53,229 nt of DNA, taken from NCBI GenBank assembly GCA_016845305.1, contig JAERSW010000010.1, positions 1 through 53,229 of the forward strand. The letters run 5' to 3'. Each line of letters starts with the position of its first letter. Positions within the stretch are counted from its first letter, which is position 1. A model generated the notes under the pieces. That model searched no databases, was not told the DNA's origin, and saw nothing but the letters and a program-made list of their open reading frames with translations. This document shows positions 19,272 through 27,846 of the stretch, in pieces. Position numbers and translations under genes: made by a program. The DNA comes from Acidimicrobiales bacterium. Lineage in GTDB: Bacteria; Actinomycetota; Acidimicrobiia; Acidimicrobiales; MedAcidi-G1.

Positions 19272-20461
19272 GCGACAACTGGACCTTCACCTCGGAGTCG
19301 GTGACCGAGGGCCATCCCGACAAGATGGCCGACCAGATCTCCGACGCCGTGCTCGACGCCATGCTGCGCGTCGACCCGTCGAGCCGGGTGGCCTGCGAGA
19401 CGCTCATCACCACCGGCCTGGTGGTGGTGGCCGGCGAGGTCACCTGCGGTGGCTACGTGGACATCCCGGCCACCGTGCGGGACACGATCTGCGAGATCGG
19501 CTACGACCGCGAGGACTTCGGCTTCGACGGACAGACCTGCGGCGTGATGGTCACCCTCGACGCCCAGTCCACCGACATCGCCCAGGGCGTCGACTCGGCC
19601 GAGGAGGTCCGGGCCGGCACGGCCACCGACGAGGACCTCGACCGCCAGGGCGCCGGCGACCAGGGGATGATGTTCGGCTTCGCCTGCGAGGAGACCGACG
19701 CCCTCATGCCGCTGCCCATCCACCTGGCGCACCGGATGGCCGAGAAGCACGCCGAGGTCCGCAAGGCCGGGACGATCCCGTACCTGCGTCCCGACGCCAA
19801 GACCCAGGTCACCTTCGAGTACGAGGGCAACACCCCGGTGCGCCTCAAGACGGTGCTGGTCTCCACCCAGCACAACGACGGCATCGACCGCGACTCGGAG
19901 ATCCGTCCCGACCTCATCGACCAGGTCATCCGCCCGGTCATCCCGGAGCAGTTCGCCGACGACGGCTACGAGGTGCACGTCAACCCGACGGGTCGCTTCG
20001 TCATCGGCGGACCGGTGGGCGACGCCGGCCTGACCGGTCGCAAGATCATCGTGGACACCTACGGCGGCATGGCCCGACACGGTGGGGGCGCCTTCTCGGG
20101 CAAGGACCCGTCGAAGGTGGACCGCTCCGCGGCCTACGCCACCCGCTGGGTGGCCAAGAACCTGGTGGCCGCCGGTGCCGCCGGTCGGTGCGAGGTCCAG
20201 GTGGCCTACGCCATCGGCATGGCCCGCCCCGTGTCGGTCCTCGTCGAGACCTTCGGGACCGAGCGGGTGGACCCGGCCCGGATCGGCGAGTGCGTCCAGG
20301 AGGTCTTCGACCTGCGGCCGGCGGCCATCATCCGCGACCTCGACCTGAAGCGGCCGATCTACCGGCCCACCGCGGCCTACGGGCACTTCGGGCGCGACGG
20401 CCTGCCGTGGGAGTCCACGGACCGGGCCGACGACGTCCGCTCCTACCTGGGCCTGGGCTGA
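19268..20461 (+). CDS. metK: S-adenosylmethionine synthetase MetK
   Basis: Makes SAM from methionine and ATP. At 397 residues it has the family length. Signatures include [24 protein letters not shown] at the N-terminus, [12 protein letters not shown] in the middle, the P-loop-like [19 protein letters not shown] and [18 protein letters not shown] at the end. The GTG overlaps the coaBC stop by 4 bases with GGAG just upstream, so translation is coupled. There is no room for a SAM riboswitch in front of it. Confidence 0.98.
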   Translation: MSDNWTFTSESVTEGHPDKMADQISDAVLDAMLRVDPSSRVACETLITTGLVVVAGEVTCGGYVDIPATVRDTICEIGYDREDFGFDGQTCGVMVTLDAQSTDIAQGVDSAEEVRAGTATDEDLDRQGAGDQGMMFGFACEETDALMPLPIHLAHRMAEKHAEVRKAGTIPYLRPDAKTQVTFEYEGNTPVRLKTVLVSTQHNDGIDRDSEIRPDLIDQVIRPVIPEQFADDGYEVHVNPTGRFVIGGPVGDAGLTGRKIIVDTYGGMARHGGGAFSGKDPSKVDRSAAYATRWVAKNLVAAGAAGRCEVQVAYAIGMARPVSVLVETFGTERVDPARIGECVQEVFDLRPAAIIRDLDLKRPIYRPTAAYGHFGRDGLPWESTDRADDVRSYLGLG

Positions 20462-20484
20462 ACGACCCCGGTCCGGGGCGGGGA

Positions 20485-22482
20485 ATGGAGCGCCCAGCGA
20501 GTGACCCTGCGGGCGCCGCCGGGGCGTCCGAACAGGGTCGCCTCGACCTCGGCCCCGTCGACGGACCCGAGGTGCCGGGGACGGAGGTGTCGGGGACGGT
20601 CGCCGGCCCGGATGTCCCTCGCGTCGGGAGCCCGCAGCGGGTCGTCCGGGTGCTGCCCGACGTGGCGGCCATCGACCGGGCCTTCGACTACCTGGTCCCC
20701 GAGGCCTGGGCCGACGACGGGCGTGGCGACCGCCTGACGGTGGGGAGTCGGGTGCGCGTCGTCCTGCACGGGAGACGGGTGGCCGGGTGGGTGGTGGCCG
20801 ATCACGTCGAACCGCCGGCCGGGGTGGCGTTGCGCCCCCTGGCTCGCCTGAGCGGCGTGGGCCCGACCCCGGAGCTGATCGACCTGGCCCGCTGGGCGGC
20901 CCGCCGTTGGGCGGGCCCCGTGTCGGGGTTCCTGGCCACCGCGTCGTCGCCCACGATGGTGGAGGCGCTGCCCGCATCCCGGTCCCCGGCGGGCCCTCCG
21001 GCCGCCTCGCCGACCCCCGCCGACCCCCGGTTCGAGGCGGCCGTCTCGCCCGACCCGGCAGGCCGACCGGCGGTCGTCCGCCTTCCCCCGGGCGACGACC
21101 CGATGGGGCTCCTGCTGGCGGCGGCGAGGCAGGGGGACGCGCTCGTTCTCGTGCCGACGGCCGACCGGGCCGACCGGATCGCCCGGCGCCTCCGGCGTGC
21201 CGGGGTGCCCGTGGCCTCGATGCCCCGGGACTGGGCTCGGGCGGCCACCGGGGGCGTGGTGGTGGGCAGTCGGGCCGCCGCCTGGGCGCCGGTGGGCGAC
21301 CTGTGCTGCGCGGTGGTGCTCGACGAGCACGACGAGGCCTACCGGGAGGAGCGGAGCCCCACCTGGAACGCCCGCGACGTGGTGGTGGAGCGGGCCCGCC
21401 GGGCCGGAGCGGCCTGCGTCCTCGTGTCGCCGGTGCCCAGCCTCGAATCGATGGCCGCCGCCGGCCACGGATCTGACGACCACCGACTGGTCGAACCGTC
21501 CCGGTCGGACGAGCGGGTCGGCTGGCCGGTGGTCGACCTGGTGGACCGGCGCCGGGACGATCCGGTGCGCAGCGGCCTGTTCAGCCCGGCCATCGTCGAC
21601 GTGCTGCGGGGTGACGGCGGCGATCCCGTGGTGTGCGTCCTGAACCGGAAGGGGCGCTCCCGCCTCCTGGCCTGCGACGGGTGCGGCGAGCTGGCCCGGT
21701 GCGTCGACCACGGCTCGATCCTCGTCCACGAACGGGCCGACGCCGATGCGGACACGGGTCCCGGGGGGCCCGACGAGTGGCTGCGCTGCCCGGTGGACGA
21801 CGGGCGTCGTCCGGTGGTCTGCGACCCCTGCGGGGCCACCCGGTTCCGGAACCTGCGGGCCGGGGTCAGCCGGGTCCGCGAGGAACTGGAGGCGCTGGCC
21901 GGGCGGCCGGTCGCCGAGGTCACCGCGGACTCCCCGGTGGCCGACCTGGCCCGACCCGGGGCGCCGTCGCTGCTCGTCGGGACCGAGGCCGTGCTCCACC
22001 GCCTGGAGCGCCGGGTGGCCCGGGTGGTCTTCCTCGAGTTCGACCAGGAACTGCTGGCGCCCCGCCAGCGGGCCGCCGAGCAGGCCCTGACGCTGCTCGC
22101 CCGGGCTGCCCGCCTGCTCGGACCGCGGACCGCGGGCGGTCGTCTCGTCGTCCAGACCCGCCAGCCGGACCACGAGGTCCTGCAGGCCGTCCTGCACGCC
22201 GACCCGGCCCGGGTCGTCCCCGGTGAGGCGGCGAGGCGCCGGCTCCTCGGGCTCCCGCCGTTCGGCGCCCTGGCCCGGGTGTCGGGCGCCGCGGCCGAGG
22301 AGTACGTGCGGCGCCTCGAGGCCCTTCCGGGCCGGAGCGGGCCCGGCGTCGACGTGTTGGGTCCCCGGGACGGCTCGTGGCTGGTCCGGGCCCCCGACCC
22401 CGAGGTGCTTGCCGACCTGCTGGCCGCCGTGGAACGGCCCGGTGGTCGTCTCCGGGTGGAGGTCGATCCGGCCCGGGCCTGA
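20485..22482 (+). CDS. priA: Primosomal protein N' (PriA), helicase-degenerate actinobacterial type
   Basis: PriA restarts stalled replication forks in most bacteria. This 665-residue protein keeps the N-terminal DNA-binding domain (VVRVLPDVAAIDRAFDYLVPE; from about 50), the motif II-like VVLDEHDEAYREE (about 277-289), paired zinc cysteines (CDGCGELARC near 396-405, CPV, CDPCG near 446) and the C-terminal LLGLPPFGALARVSG block. The Walker A GxxGxGKT expected near residue 195-205 is missing (RLPPGDDPMGLL there). Loss of ATPase motifs is known for actinobacterial PriA. A low-complexity 45-residue extension precedes the domain. It follows metK by 23 bases. Confidence 0.88.
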   Translation: MERPASDPAGAAGASEQGRLDLGPVDGPEVPGTEVSGTVAGPDVPRVGSPQRVVRVLPDVAAIDRAFDYLVPEAWADDGRGDRLTVGSRVRVVLHGRRVAGWVVADHVEPPAGVALRPLARLSGVGPTPELIDLARWAARRWAGPVSGFLATASSPTMVEALPASRSPAGPPAASPTPADPRFEAAVSPDPAGRPAVVRLPPGDDPMGLLLAAARQGDALVLVPTADRADRIARRLRRAGVPVASMPRDWARAATGGVVVGSRAAAWAPVGDLCCAVVLDEHDEAYREERSPTWNARDVVVERARRAGAACVLVSPVPSLESMAAAGHGSDDHRLVEPSRSDERVGWPVVDLVDRRRDDPVRSGLFSPAIVDVLRGDGGDPVVCVLNRKGRSRLLACDGCGELARCVDHGSILVHERADADADTGPGGPDEWLRCPVDDGRRPVVCDPCGATRFRNLRAGVSRVREELEALAGRPVAEVTADSPVADLARPGAPSLLVGTEAVLHRLERRVARVVFLEFDQELLAPRQRAAEQALTLLARAARLLGPRTAGGRLVVQTRQPDHEVLQAVLHADPARVVPGEAARRRLLGLPPFGALARVSGAAAEEYVRRLEALPGRSGPGVDVLGPRDGSWLVRAPDPEVLADLLAAVERPGGRLRVEVDPARA

Positions 22483-22508
22483 CCGTCGACCCTCGGATCG
22501 GCTGCGGG

Positions 22509-23027
22509 CTACCAGCCTCGGCGGTTCACCTCGTACAGGGCGATGCCGGCGGCCGTGCCCACGTTGAGGCTGCCCACCTTCCCCAACTGTGGGATGAAGG
22601 CCACCGTCGAACAGGCGTCGAGCACGGTGGCCGACAGGCCACGGTCCTCGTGTCCGAGGGCCAGGCAGGGACGGTCGGGGAGGGGGGCTTCGTGGATGGG
22701 GACCGCCCCGTCGGCCAGCTCGATGCCCACCAGGCCGTAGCCGGCGTCGGCGATCTGCTGGACGGCCTCGTCCGGCTCCTCGCAGGTCGTCCACGTCAGG
22801 TAGCGGCCCGTGCCGAGCGCCGTCTTGGCCGTCTTGGCGTGGGTGGGTGGTGCCGTGGCGCCCACCAGCCACAGATGGGCCACCCGGTAGGCGGCGGCGG
22901 TGCGGAGGATGGCGCCCACGTTGTACGGCGTCTGGACGCTGTCCAGCAGCAGGGCCACGTCGGGTTCGTGGCGTCGTCGCCACTCCCGGTGGAGTCGCTT
23001 GAGCCCGGTGCCGTCGAGATTCCTCAT
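22509..23027 (-). CDS. SpoU/TrmH-family RNA 2'-O-methyltransferase
   Basis: A 172-residue SPOUT-fold methylase that uses SAM to methylate a ribose 2'-OH in tRNA or rRNA. The three family motifs are present: QTPYNVGAILRTAAAY, LALGHEDRGLS and IPQLGKVGSLNVGTAAGIALYE, the last forming the trefoil knot. It lacks the N-terminal L30e-like substrate domain, so it is a minimal member; the target nucleotide cannot be assigned. It converges with priA and overlaps the upstream methyltransferase stop by 4 bases, so the two are one leftward unit. Confidence 0.85.
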   Translation of the reverse strand: MRNLDGTGLKRLHREWRRRHEPDVALLLDSVQTPYNVGAILRTAAAYRVAHLWLVGATAPPTHAKTAKTALGTGRYLTWTTCEEPDEAVQQIADAGYGLVGIELADGAVPIHEAPLPDRPCLALGHEDRGLSATVLDACSTVAFIPQLGKVGSLNVGTAAGIALYEVNRRGW

Positions 23028-23641
23028 GACGGGTCTCCGGGCCGTGCCGCCACGTCGAGCAGGCGGAATCCCTTGCGGGAGCCCCGGCGGGTGGTGGCCC
23101 AGCCGCGCTCGTCCAGCCAGCGGGCCAGCGAGTCGGCGCCGAGGTGTCGCTGGACCACCAGGTGGGCCGAGGCTCCGGGCCGCAGCCGGTCCAGCCAGCC
23201 GGCCAGCAGGTCGTGGAGGGCCGCCTTGCCGATGCGGATGGGCGGGTTGGACCACAGGCCGTCCAAGCGGACGCTGTCGGGCACGCCGTCCGGTGCCACC
23301 ACCTCGACGTTGTCCAGCCCGGCGGCCGTCGCGTTGGTCCGGCACAGGTCGCGGGCCCGCTCGTTCACGTCGACGGCCCACACGCGGGCCGACGGGTTCC
23401 GGGCGGCCAGGGTGCAGGCGATGGCCCCGTAGCCGCACCCCAGGTCCAGCAGGTCCACGGCTCCGTCGGGCGGCGGCGGACCGTCCACCAGCAGGTAGCG
23501 GGTGCCCCGGTCGAGGCGGTCGGCCGAGAACACGCCGCGGTCGGTGGCCAGCACCAGGTCCACGTCGGGCAGCAGCAGGGGAACGGTGCCCGGGCTCGAG
23601 GCCACCTCGGGCCGGTCGGCCCAGTACTGGCGGTCGTTCAC
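23024..23641 (-). CDS. RsmC-like class I SAM-dependent methyltransferase
   Basis: A 205-residue protein with the RsmC/RlmG small-domain architecture: an N-terminal VLATDRGVFSADRLDRGTRYLL region, SAM loop LDLGCGYGA (65-73), AVDVNERA, and the NPPI catalytic motif in SNPPIRIGKA (131-140). Enzymes of this type make m2G in 16S or 23S rRNA, and single-domain versions are common in Gram-positives; the exact substrate is unknown. GTG at 23641 is chosen because longer frames run into def. It is divergent from def, sharing a short promoter region that includes a minus-strand TACCGT (23684-23689). Confidence 0.82.
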   Translation of the reverse strand: MNDRQYWADRPEVASSPGTVPLLLPDVDLVLATDRGVFSADRLDRGTRYLLVDGPPPPDGAVDLLDLGCGYGAIACTLAARNPSARVWAVDVNERARDLCRTNATAAGLDNVEVVAPDGVPDSVRLDGLWSNPPIRIGKAALHDLLAGWLDRLRPGASAHLVVQRHLGADSLARWLDERGWATTRRGSRKGFRLLDVAARPGDPS

Positions 23642-23687
23642 CGCCCCGGCGTCGACCGGGCCATCCGGGCCTCCATCCCGGCGACGG

Positions 23688-23693
23688 TAGCCT
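23688..23693 (+). promoter_or_regulatory. -10 element of def (leaderless type)
   Basis: TAGCCT preceded by ACGG, ending 6 bases before the def GTG. The overlapping reverse-strand TACCGT could serve the divergent methyltransferase gene. Confidence 0.6.
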
Positions 23694-23699
23694 CGGGTC

Positions 23700-24251
23700 G
23701 TGTCCCCCCATGAGATCCGGGTCATCGGCGACCCCGTCCTGCGCACCGTCGCCGCCGACGTGACCGACGTCGACGGCGCCCTGGTGGGCCTCGTGGAGTC
23801 GATGTTCGGCACCATGTACGACGCGGCCGGCATCGGCCTGGCCGCCCCCCAGGTCGGCGTGCAGCGCCGGTTCTTCGTCTACGACCACGGCGACGACATG
23901 GGCGTGGTCCTGAACCCGCGGATCGTCGAGTCGGACGGCGAGTGGGCTTTCGAGGAGGGCTGCCTCTCGGTGCCCGGCCTGTCGTGGGAGATCGTGCGGC
24001 CCAAGACGATCCACCTGGTGGGCCTCGACCTGGAGGGCAACGAGGTGTCCATCGAGGCCGACGAGCTGGCGTCCCGCCTCTTCCAGCACGAGCTGGACCA
24101 CCTCGACGGGGTGCTGCTGGTCGATCACTTGGACGAGGACCAGGCGAGGGACGCCAAGCGGGCGTTGCGCGACCTGGCCCTGGCCCGGGAGCCCCTCTCC
24201 CCGTCGCCGGGGCCGTCCCCGTCGGGTGGAGGCGGGCTCCGACTGCCGTGA
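23700..24251 (+). CDS. def: Peptide deformylase
   Basis: Removes the N-formyl group from nascent proteins. All three family motifs are intact: GIGLAAPQVG (44-53), EGCLSVPG with metal ligand Cys88, and QHELDHLDG with His130, Glu131 and His134. The C-terminus carries a Pro/Ser/Gly-rich extension of about 25 residues. The GTG start sits 6 bases after TAGCCT, with no ribosome site, consistent with a leaderless mRNA; an ATG at 23710 is out of frame. The stop overlaps fmt as GTGA, so the formylation and deformylation genes are coupled. Confidence 0.96.
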   Translation: MSPHEIRVIGDPVLRTVAADVTDVDGALVGLVESMFGTMYDAAGIGLAAPQVGVQRRFFVYDHGDDMGVVLNPRIVESDGEWAFEEGCLSVPGLSWEIVRPKTIHLVGLDLEGNEVSIEADELASRLFQHELDHLDGVLLVDHLDEDQARDAKRALRDLALAREPLSPSPGPSPSGGGGLRLP

Positions 24252-25174
24252 CGGCGCCGGTGCCGACCCGTCCCCGGCGCCTCGCCTACCTGGGCAACCC
24301 GGAGGCGGCCGTGCCGCCCCTGCGGGCCCTGGCTGAGGCCGCCCCGTCGCTCGACCTCGAGGTGGCCCTGGTGGTCACCTCGCCGCCCCGTCGCCGGGGC
24401 CGGCGGGCCGATCCCACGCCCACGCCGGTGGGCGCGGCGGCCGCGGAGCTCGGCGTGCCGGTGGCCCACGACCTCGACGCCCTGGGCGAGGCCGATGCCG
24501 ACGGTGGGATCGACCTCGCCGTGGTGGTGGCCTACGGGCGGCTCATCCCCGTGGACCTGCTGGCCCGGGTCCCGATGGTGAACCTGCACTTCTCCCTCCT
24601 GCCGCGGTGGCGGGGTGCCGCCCCCGTCGAACGGGCCCTGATGGCCGGCGACGACCGGACGGGGGTCTGCCTGATGGAGGTGGCCGAGGGGCTGGACACC
24701 GGTGGGGTGTGGGCCCGCGCCACGACGGCGATCGGGTCCGAGGACACCGCGACGGCGCTCCGGGAGCGGCTCAGCCACCTCGGAGCGGACCTCCTCGTCG
24801 GCTGGCTGCGCGGCGTGGTGGCCGACGGGCCGGGTGTGGCCGAGCCCCAGGTGGGCGAGCCGACCTGGGCCCACAAGCTGGACCGCGCCGACCTGTGGCT
24901 GGACTGGGACCGGACGGCCGACGAGCTGCACCGCCTGATCCGGGTCGGTGGTGCCCACACCACCTTCCGGGGCGAACCGCTGAAGGCGTGGGCGGCCGAG
25001 CCGACGGCCTCAGCGGGCGACGTCGCCCCGGGGACGCTGGTCGGCGACGTGGTGGCCACCGGGGGCGGGGGCCTGCGCCTGGTCGAGGTCCAGCCGGCGG
25101 GCCGGACCCGGATGGCGTTCGACGCCTGGGCGGCCGGTGCACGGCCCCGTGGCGACGAGCGCCTGGGGGCCTGA
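24248..25174 (+). CDS. fmt: Methionyl-tRNA formyltransferase
   Basis: Formylates initiator Met-tRNA using 10-formyl-THF. The 308-residue protein has the N-terminal Rossmann strand RLAYLGNPEAAVPPLRAL, the catalytic Asn-His in VNLHFSLLPRWRGAAPVERA (about 112-131), MEVAEGLDTGGVW with the catalytic Asp, and the C-terminal tRNA-binding domain. The usual F(M)GTP start motif is altered to YLGNP. The GTG overlaps def, and the TGA abuts the rsmB GTG directly. Confidence 0.94.
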   Translation: MTAPVPTRPRRLAYLGNPEAAVPPLRALAEAAPSLDLEVALVVTSPPRRRGRRADPTPTPVGAAAAELGVPVAHDLDALGEADADGGIDLAVVVAYGRLIPVDLLARVPMVNLHFSLLPRWRGAAPVERALMAGDDRTGVCLMEVAEGLDTGGVWARATTAIGSEDTATALRERLSHLGADLLVGWLRGVVADGPGVAEPQVGEPTWAHKLDRADLWLDWDRTADELHRLIRVGGAHTTFRGEPLKAWAAEPTASAGDVAPGTLVGDVVATGGGGLRLVEVQPAGRTRMAFDAWAAGARPRGDERLGA

Positions 25175-26371
25175 GTGGCCGGGACCGGCGGTGGGCCACC
25201 GCCGGACGCCCGACGCCTGGCCGTCGGGGTGCTGGGGCGGATCGAGGCCGACGGGGCGTACGCCAACCTGGCCCTGAAGGCCGCCCTCGACCGTTCCCCG
25301 CTGGACCGGCGGGACCGGGCGTTCGCCACCGACCTCGTCTACGGCACGACGCGGATGCGCCGGGCCTGCGACCACCTCGTCGACCGATGGCTCCACGACG
25401 AGGTCGAGCCGACGGTCCGGACCGTGCTCCGCCTCGGGGCCTACCAGCTGGCCTTCGGGGGCGTGCCCCCGCACGCCGCGGTGTCGGCCACGGTGGCCGT
25501 GGCCCCGCGGCGGGTCCGGGGCCTGTGCAACGCGGTGTTGCGACGGGTGGCCGACGAGCTGGCCCGGGGCGGGCCGTCGTGGCCGTCGCCGGCCGTCGGC
25601 CTGAGCTGCCCGGACTGGTTGTACGAGCGCCTGGTGGACGACCTCGGGAGGGACGACGCGGTGGCCGCCCTGGAGGCGGGGAACCGCCCGGCGACCGCGG
25701 TGGTCCGCGACGACGGCTACCACCAGGACCGGGCGTCCCAGCTGGTGGTGGCCGCGGTCATGGAACCCGACGCGGGACCGTTGAGCCTGGACCTGTGCGC
25801 GGCGCCGGGCGGCAAGGCCACCGGCATGGCGGCGGCCGGCGCCCACGTGGTGGCCTGCGACCTCCGACCCCACCGGCTGGCCCTGGTGGCCGACAACGCC
25901 CGGCGCCTCGACGCCGATCTGGCCCTGGCGGTGGCCGACGGACGGAACGCCCCGTTCCGTCCCGGGTCGTTCGACCGGGTCCTGGTCGACGCCCCGTGCT
26001 CGGGCCTCGGGGTGCTCCGCCGTCGGGCCGACGCCCGCTGGCGGGACGACCCGGCCACCGGCGGGCGGGGGGACGCCGTGGTCCACGAGCTGGCCGGGGT
26101 CCAGTCGGCGCTGCTGGACGCCGCGGCCGACCTGGTGCGGCCCGGGGGGCTCCTCGTCTACAGCGTGTGCACCATGACGGAGGCCGAGACGGCCGGCGTG
26201 GACCGACGGTTCCGGGAGGGCCGCCCGGGCGTCGAGCCGGTCCCCGTCGGCGCACCGTGGCGGCCCCACGGTGACGGGGGATCGGGGGGCCTCCTGCTCC
26301 CCCAGGACCTGGACAGCGAGGGCATGGCCGTCTTCCGCTACCGGATGCCCGGCGGCGACGGGGAGGCCTGA
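25175..26371 (+). CDS. rsmB: 16S rRNA (cytosine-967 C5)-methyltransferase RsmB
   Basis: Methylates C967 of 16S rRNA. The 398-residue product has an N-terminal NusB-like RNA-binding domain (about 10-135: RRLAVGVLGRIEADGAYANLAL...LCNAVLRRV) and a C-terminal SAM domain with LDLCAAPGGKATGMA, the release Cys in VDAPCSGLGVLRR (about 275) and the nucleophile Cys in YSVCTM (about 332). It begins at the base after the fmt stop. The def-fmt-rsmB order is the usual conserved unit. It converges with the next gene, 34 bases apart. Confidence 0.95.
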   Translation: MAGTGGGPPPDARRLAVGVLGRIEADGAYANLALKAALDRSPLDRRDRAFATDLVYGTTRMRRACDHLVDRWLHDEVEPTVRTVLRLGAYQLAFGGVPPHAAVSATVAVAPRRVRGLCNAVLRRVADELARGGPSWPSPAVGLSCPDWLYERLVDDLGRDDAVAALEAGNRPATAVVRDDGYHQDRASQLVVAAVMEPDAGPLSLDLCAAPGGKATGMAAAGAHVVACDLRPHRLALVADNARRLDADLALAVADGRNAPFRPGSFDRVLVDAPCSGLGVLRRRADARWRDDPATGGRGDAVVHELAGVQSALLDAAADLVRPGGLLVYSVCTMTEAETAGVDRRFREGRPGVEPVPVGAPWRPHGDGGSGGLLLPQDLDSEGMAVFRYRMPGGDGEA

Positions 26372-26405
26372 ACCGGGTCGGAGGCTCGTCTCCTCGGCCT
26401 GTCCG

Positions 26406-27215
26406 CTACTCCAGGTCGAGCAGGCGGTCGGCCAGGTGGCCGAGGACGGCGTCGAGGCCGTCCCGGGTGGGATGGCCCGGTTCGTCGACCAGCTCCTCGG
26501 TGAGGGTGGAGTGGGCCCACTTCGAGATCCGGTGGGGGTTGCCCGGCGAGGAGTCCAGCTCCACGCCGATGAAGCCGTCGCCGAACTCCTCGCGCAGGCG
26601 GGCGAACCGCTCGGCCGGCGACATCCCGTCCCCGCTGAACCGCAGGCCGAGGATGCAGGCCCCGTCGTCGACCCTCTCGTGGACCACCTTCAGGTCCCGG
26701 TCCGAGATCCCGAGCGACGCCTTCCGCCGGGAGCCGAGGGGGAGCGGCAGGCTGGGCTGGGCCAGCACCGCGGCCAGCATCCGCTCGTCGACCATCATCC
26801 CGAGGGCGAAGCCCCCCGTGAAGCACATGCCCACGCAGCCCACGCCCGGTCCGCCGCAGCGCCCGTGCTCGTAGGCGGCCAGGGCCCGGAGCCAGCTGGT
26901 CACCGGCGAGGTCCGGCGACGCAGGAAGGCCGTGAACTGGCGGTTGACGCAGTTGGCGGCCAGCACCCGGGTGGAGGAGGCCAGCGTGGGTCGACGCCCG
27001 GGCGTCCCGAACAGCGAGGGGAGCACGGCCGTGCAGCCGATGGAGGCCACCTGTCGGCCGAAGTCGGCCAGCCGGGGCGTGATGCCCGGAACCTCGGGGA
27101 GGACCAGCACCGCGGGACCGGTCCCGGTCCGGAGCACCGTTCGCCGGGTCCGCCCGTGGGTGAACTCGCCGATCTCGTAGCCGGCCAGGGCGTCCAGGTC
27201 GACGGTCCGTCCCAT
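26406..27215 (-). CDS. Dienelactone hydrolase family protein
   Basis: A 269-residue alpha/beta hydrolase of the DLH family. The nucleophile elbow GMCFTGGF places Cys131 as nucleophile, with candidate triad residues Asp196 (FSGDGMSP) and His228 (GNPHRIS). The N-terminal strand AVLVLPEVPGITPRLADFGRQVA matches DLH proteins (vvv.E..G......). Substrate unknown; no aromatic degradation genes are nearby, so a general esterase role is as likely. The leftward ATG is preceded by TACCCT and 6 bases, giving a leaderless transcript divergent from the MogA-like gene. Confidence 0.8.
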   Translation of the reverse strand: MGRTVDLDALAGYEIGEFTHGRTRRTVLRTGTGPAVLVLPEVPGITPRLADFGRQVASIGCTAVLPSLFGTPGRRPTLASSTRVLAANCVNRQFTAFLRRRTSPVTSWLRALAAYEHGRCGGPGVGCVGMCFTGGFALGMMVDERMLAAVLAQPSLPLPLGSRRKASLGISDRDLKVVHERVDDGACILGLRFSGDGMSPAERFARLREEFGDGFIGVELDSSPGNPHRISKWAHSTLTEELVDEPGHPTRDGLDAVLGHLADRLLDLE

Positions 27216-27221
27216 GTGGCG

Positions 27222-27227
27222 AGGGTA
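27222..27227 (-). promoter_or_regulatory. -10 element of the dienelactone hydrolase gene (leaderless type)
   Basis: On the minus strand TACCCT lies 6 bases before the ATG. This is the clearest minus-strand example of the spacing seen on the plus strand. Confidence 0.55.
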
Positions 27228-27285
27228 GTCACGGCCCGTGGGTGGGGGCCCGCCAACCGGTCCGGGCCGGATCGGGGGGCTCCGG

Positions 27286-27291
27286 TACCCT
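27286..27291 (+). promoter_or_regulatory. -10 element of the MogA/MoaB-like gene (leaderless type)
   Basis: TACCCT preceded by CCGG and ending 6 bases before the ATG at 27298. Confidence 0.55.
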
Positions 27292-27297
27292 CCGGGG

Positions 27298-27846
27298 ATG
27301 GCCGGACACCACCAGGGGTCGGAGCACGGGTCGGAGCCGGAGGCGCCCCTCCGGGTGAAGGTCCTGACCGTGTCGGACGGGGTGGTCCACGGCGTGCGCG
27401 AGGACCGGTCGGGCGCCGCGCTCGTCGAGCGGTGTGGGGCCGAGGGATGGACGGTGGTCGAGGCCGCGGTGACCGCCGATGGGACCGACGAGGTGGCCGC
27501 CGCCCTGCGTCGGCTGGCCGACGGCTTCCACGGCCTCGTGGTGACCACCGGGGGGACCGGCTTCGGTCCCCGGGACCGCACCCCGGAGGGCACCCTGGCC
27601 GTCCTCGACCGGCAGGCGCCCGGCCTGGCCGAGGCCATGCGCCTGGTGAACCCGCTGGGCCGCCTGTCGCGCGGGGTGGCCGGGACCGTCGGGACGACGC
27701 TGGTGCTGAACACGCCGGGCTCGTCGAAGGGGTGCGTCGAATGCCTCGAGGCGGTGGTCGACGTGGTGCCCCACGCGGTGCGCCTCCTCGTCGACAACGC
27801 CGACCCCCACCCGTCGGGCGAGGGGTCGGGTCCCGCCCATGGCTGA
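27298..27846 (+). CDS. MogA/MoaB-family molybdopterin-binding protein
   Basis: A 182-residue protein of the family that adenylylates molybdopterin before molybdenum insertion. It has the strand RVKVLTVSDGVVHGVREDRSG, the molybdopterin/ATP-binding loop VVTTGGTGFGPRDRTPEGT with the GTG and Asp-Thr-PE signature, and NTPGSSKGCVECL near the end. A charged 17-residue extension precedes the domain. No other Mo-cofactor gene is in the window. The start is the ATG 6 bases after TACCCT. The 3' end overlaps ribD by 8 bases. Confidence 0.88.
   Translation: MAGHHQGSEHGSEPEAPLRVKVLTVSDGVVHGVREDRSGAALVERCGAEGWTVVEAAVTADGTDEVAAALRRLADGFHGLVVTTGGTGFGPRDRTPEGTLAVLDRQAPGLAEAMRLVNPLGRLSRGVAGTVGTTLVLNTPGSSKGCVECLEAVVDVVPHAVRLLVDNADPHPSGEGSGPAHG

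Noticed and set aside
26372-26405. GAGG...CCTC pairing between convergent rsmB and the dienelactone hydrolase gene as a terminator
   Set aside because: The stem is only about 4 bp and no T-run follows on either strand.
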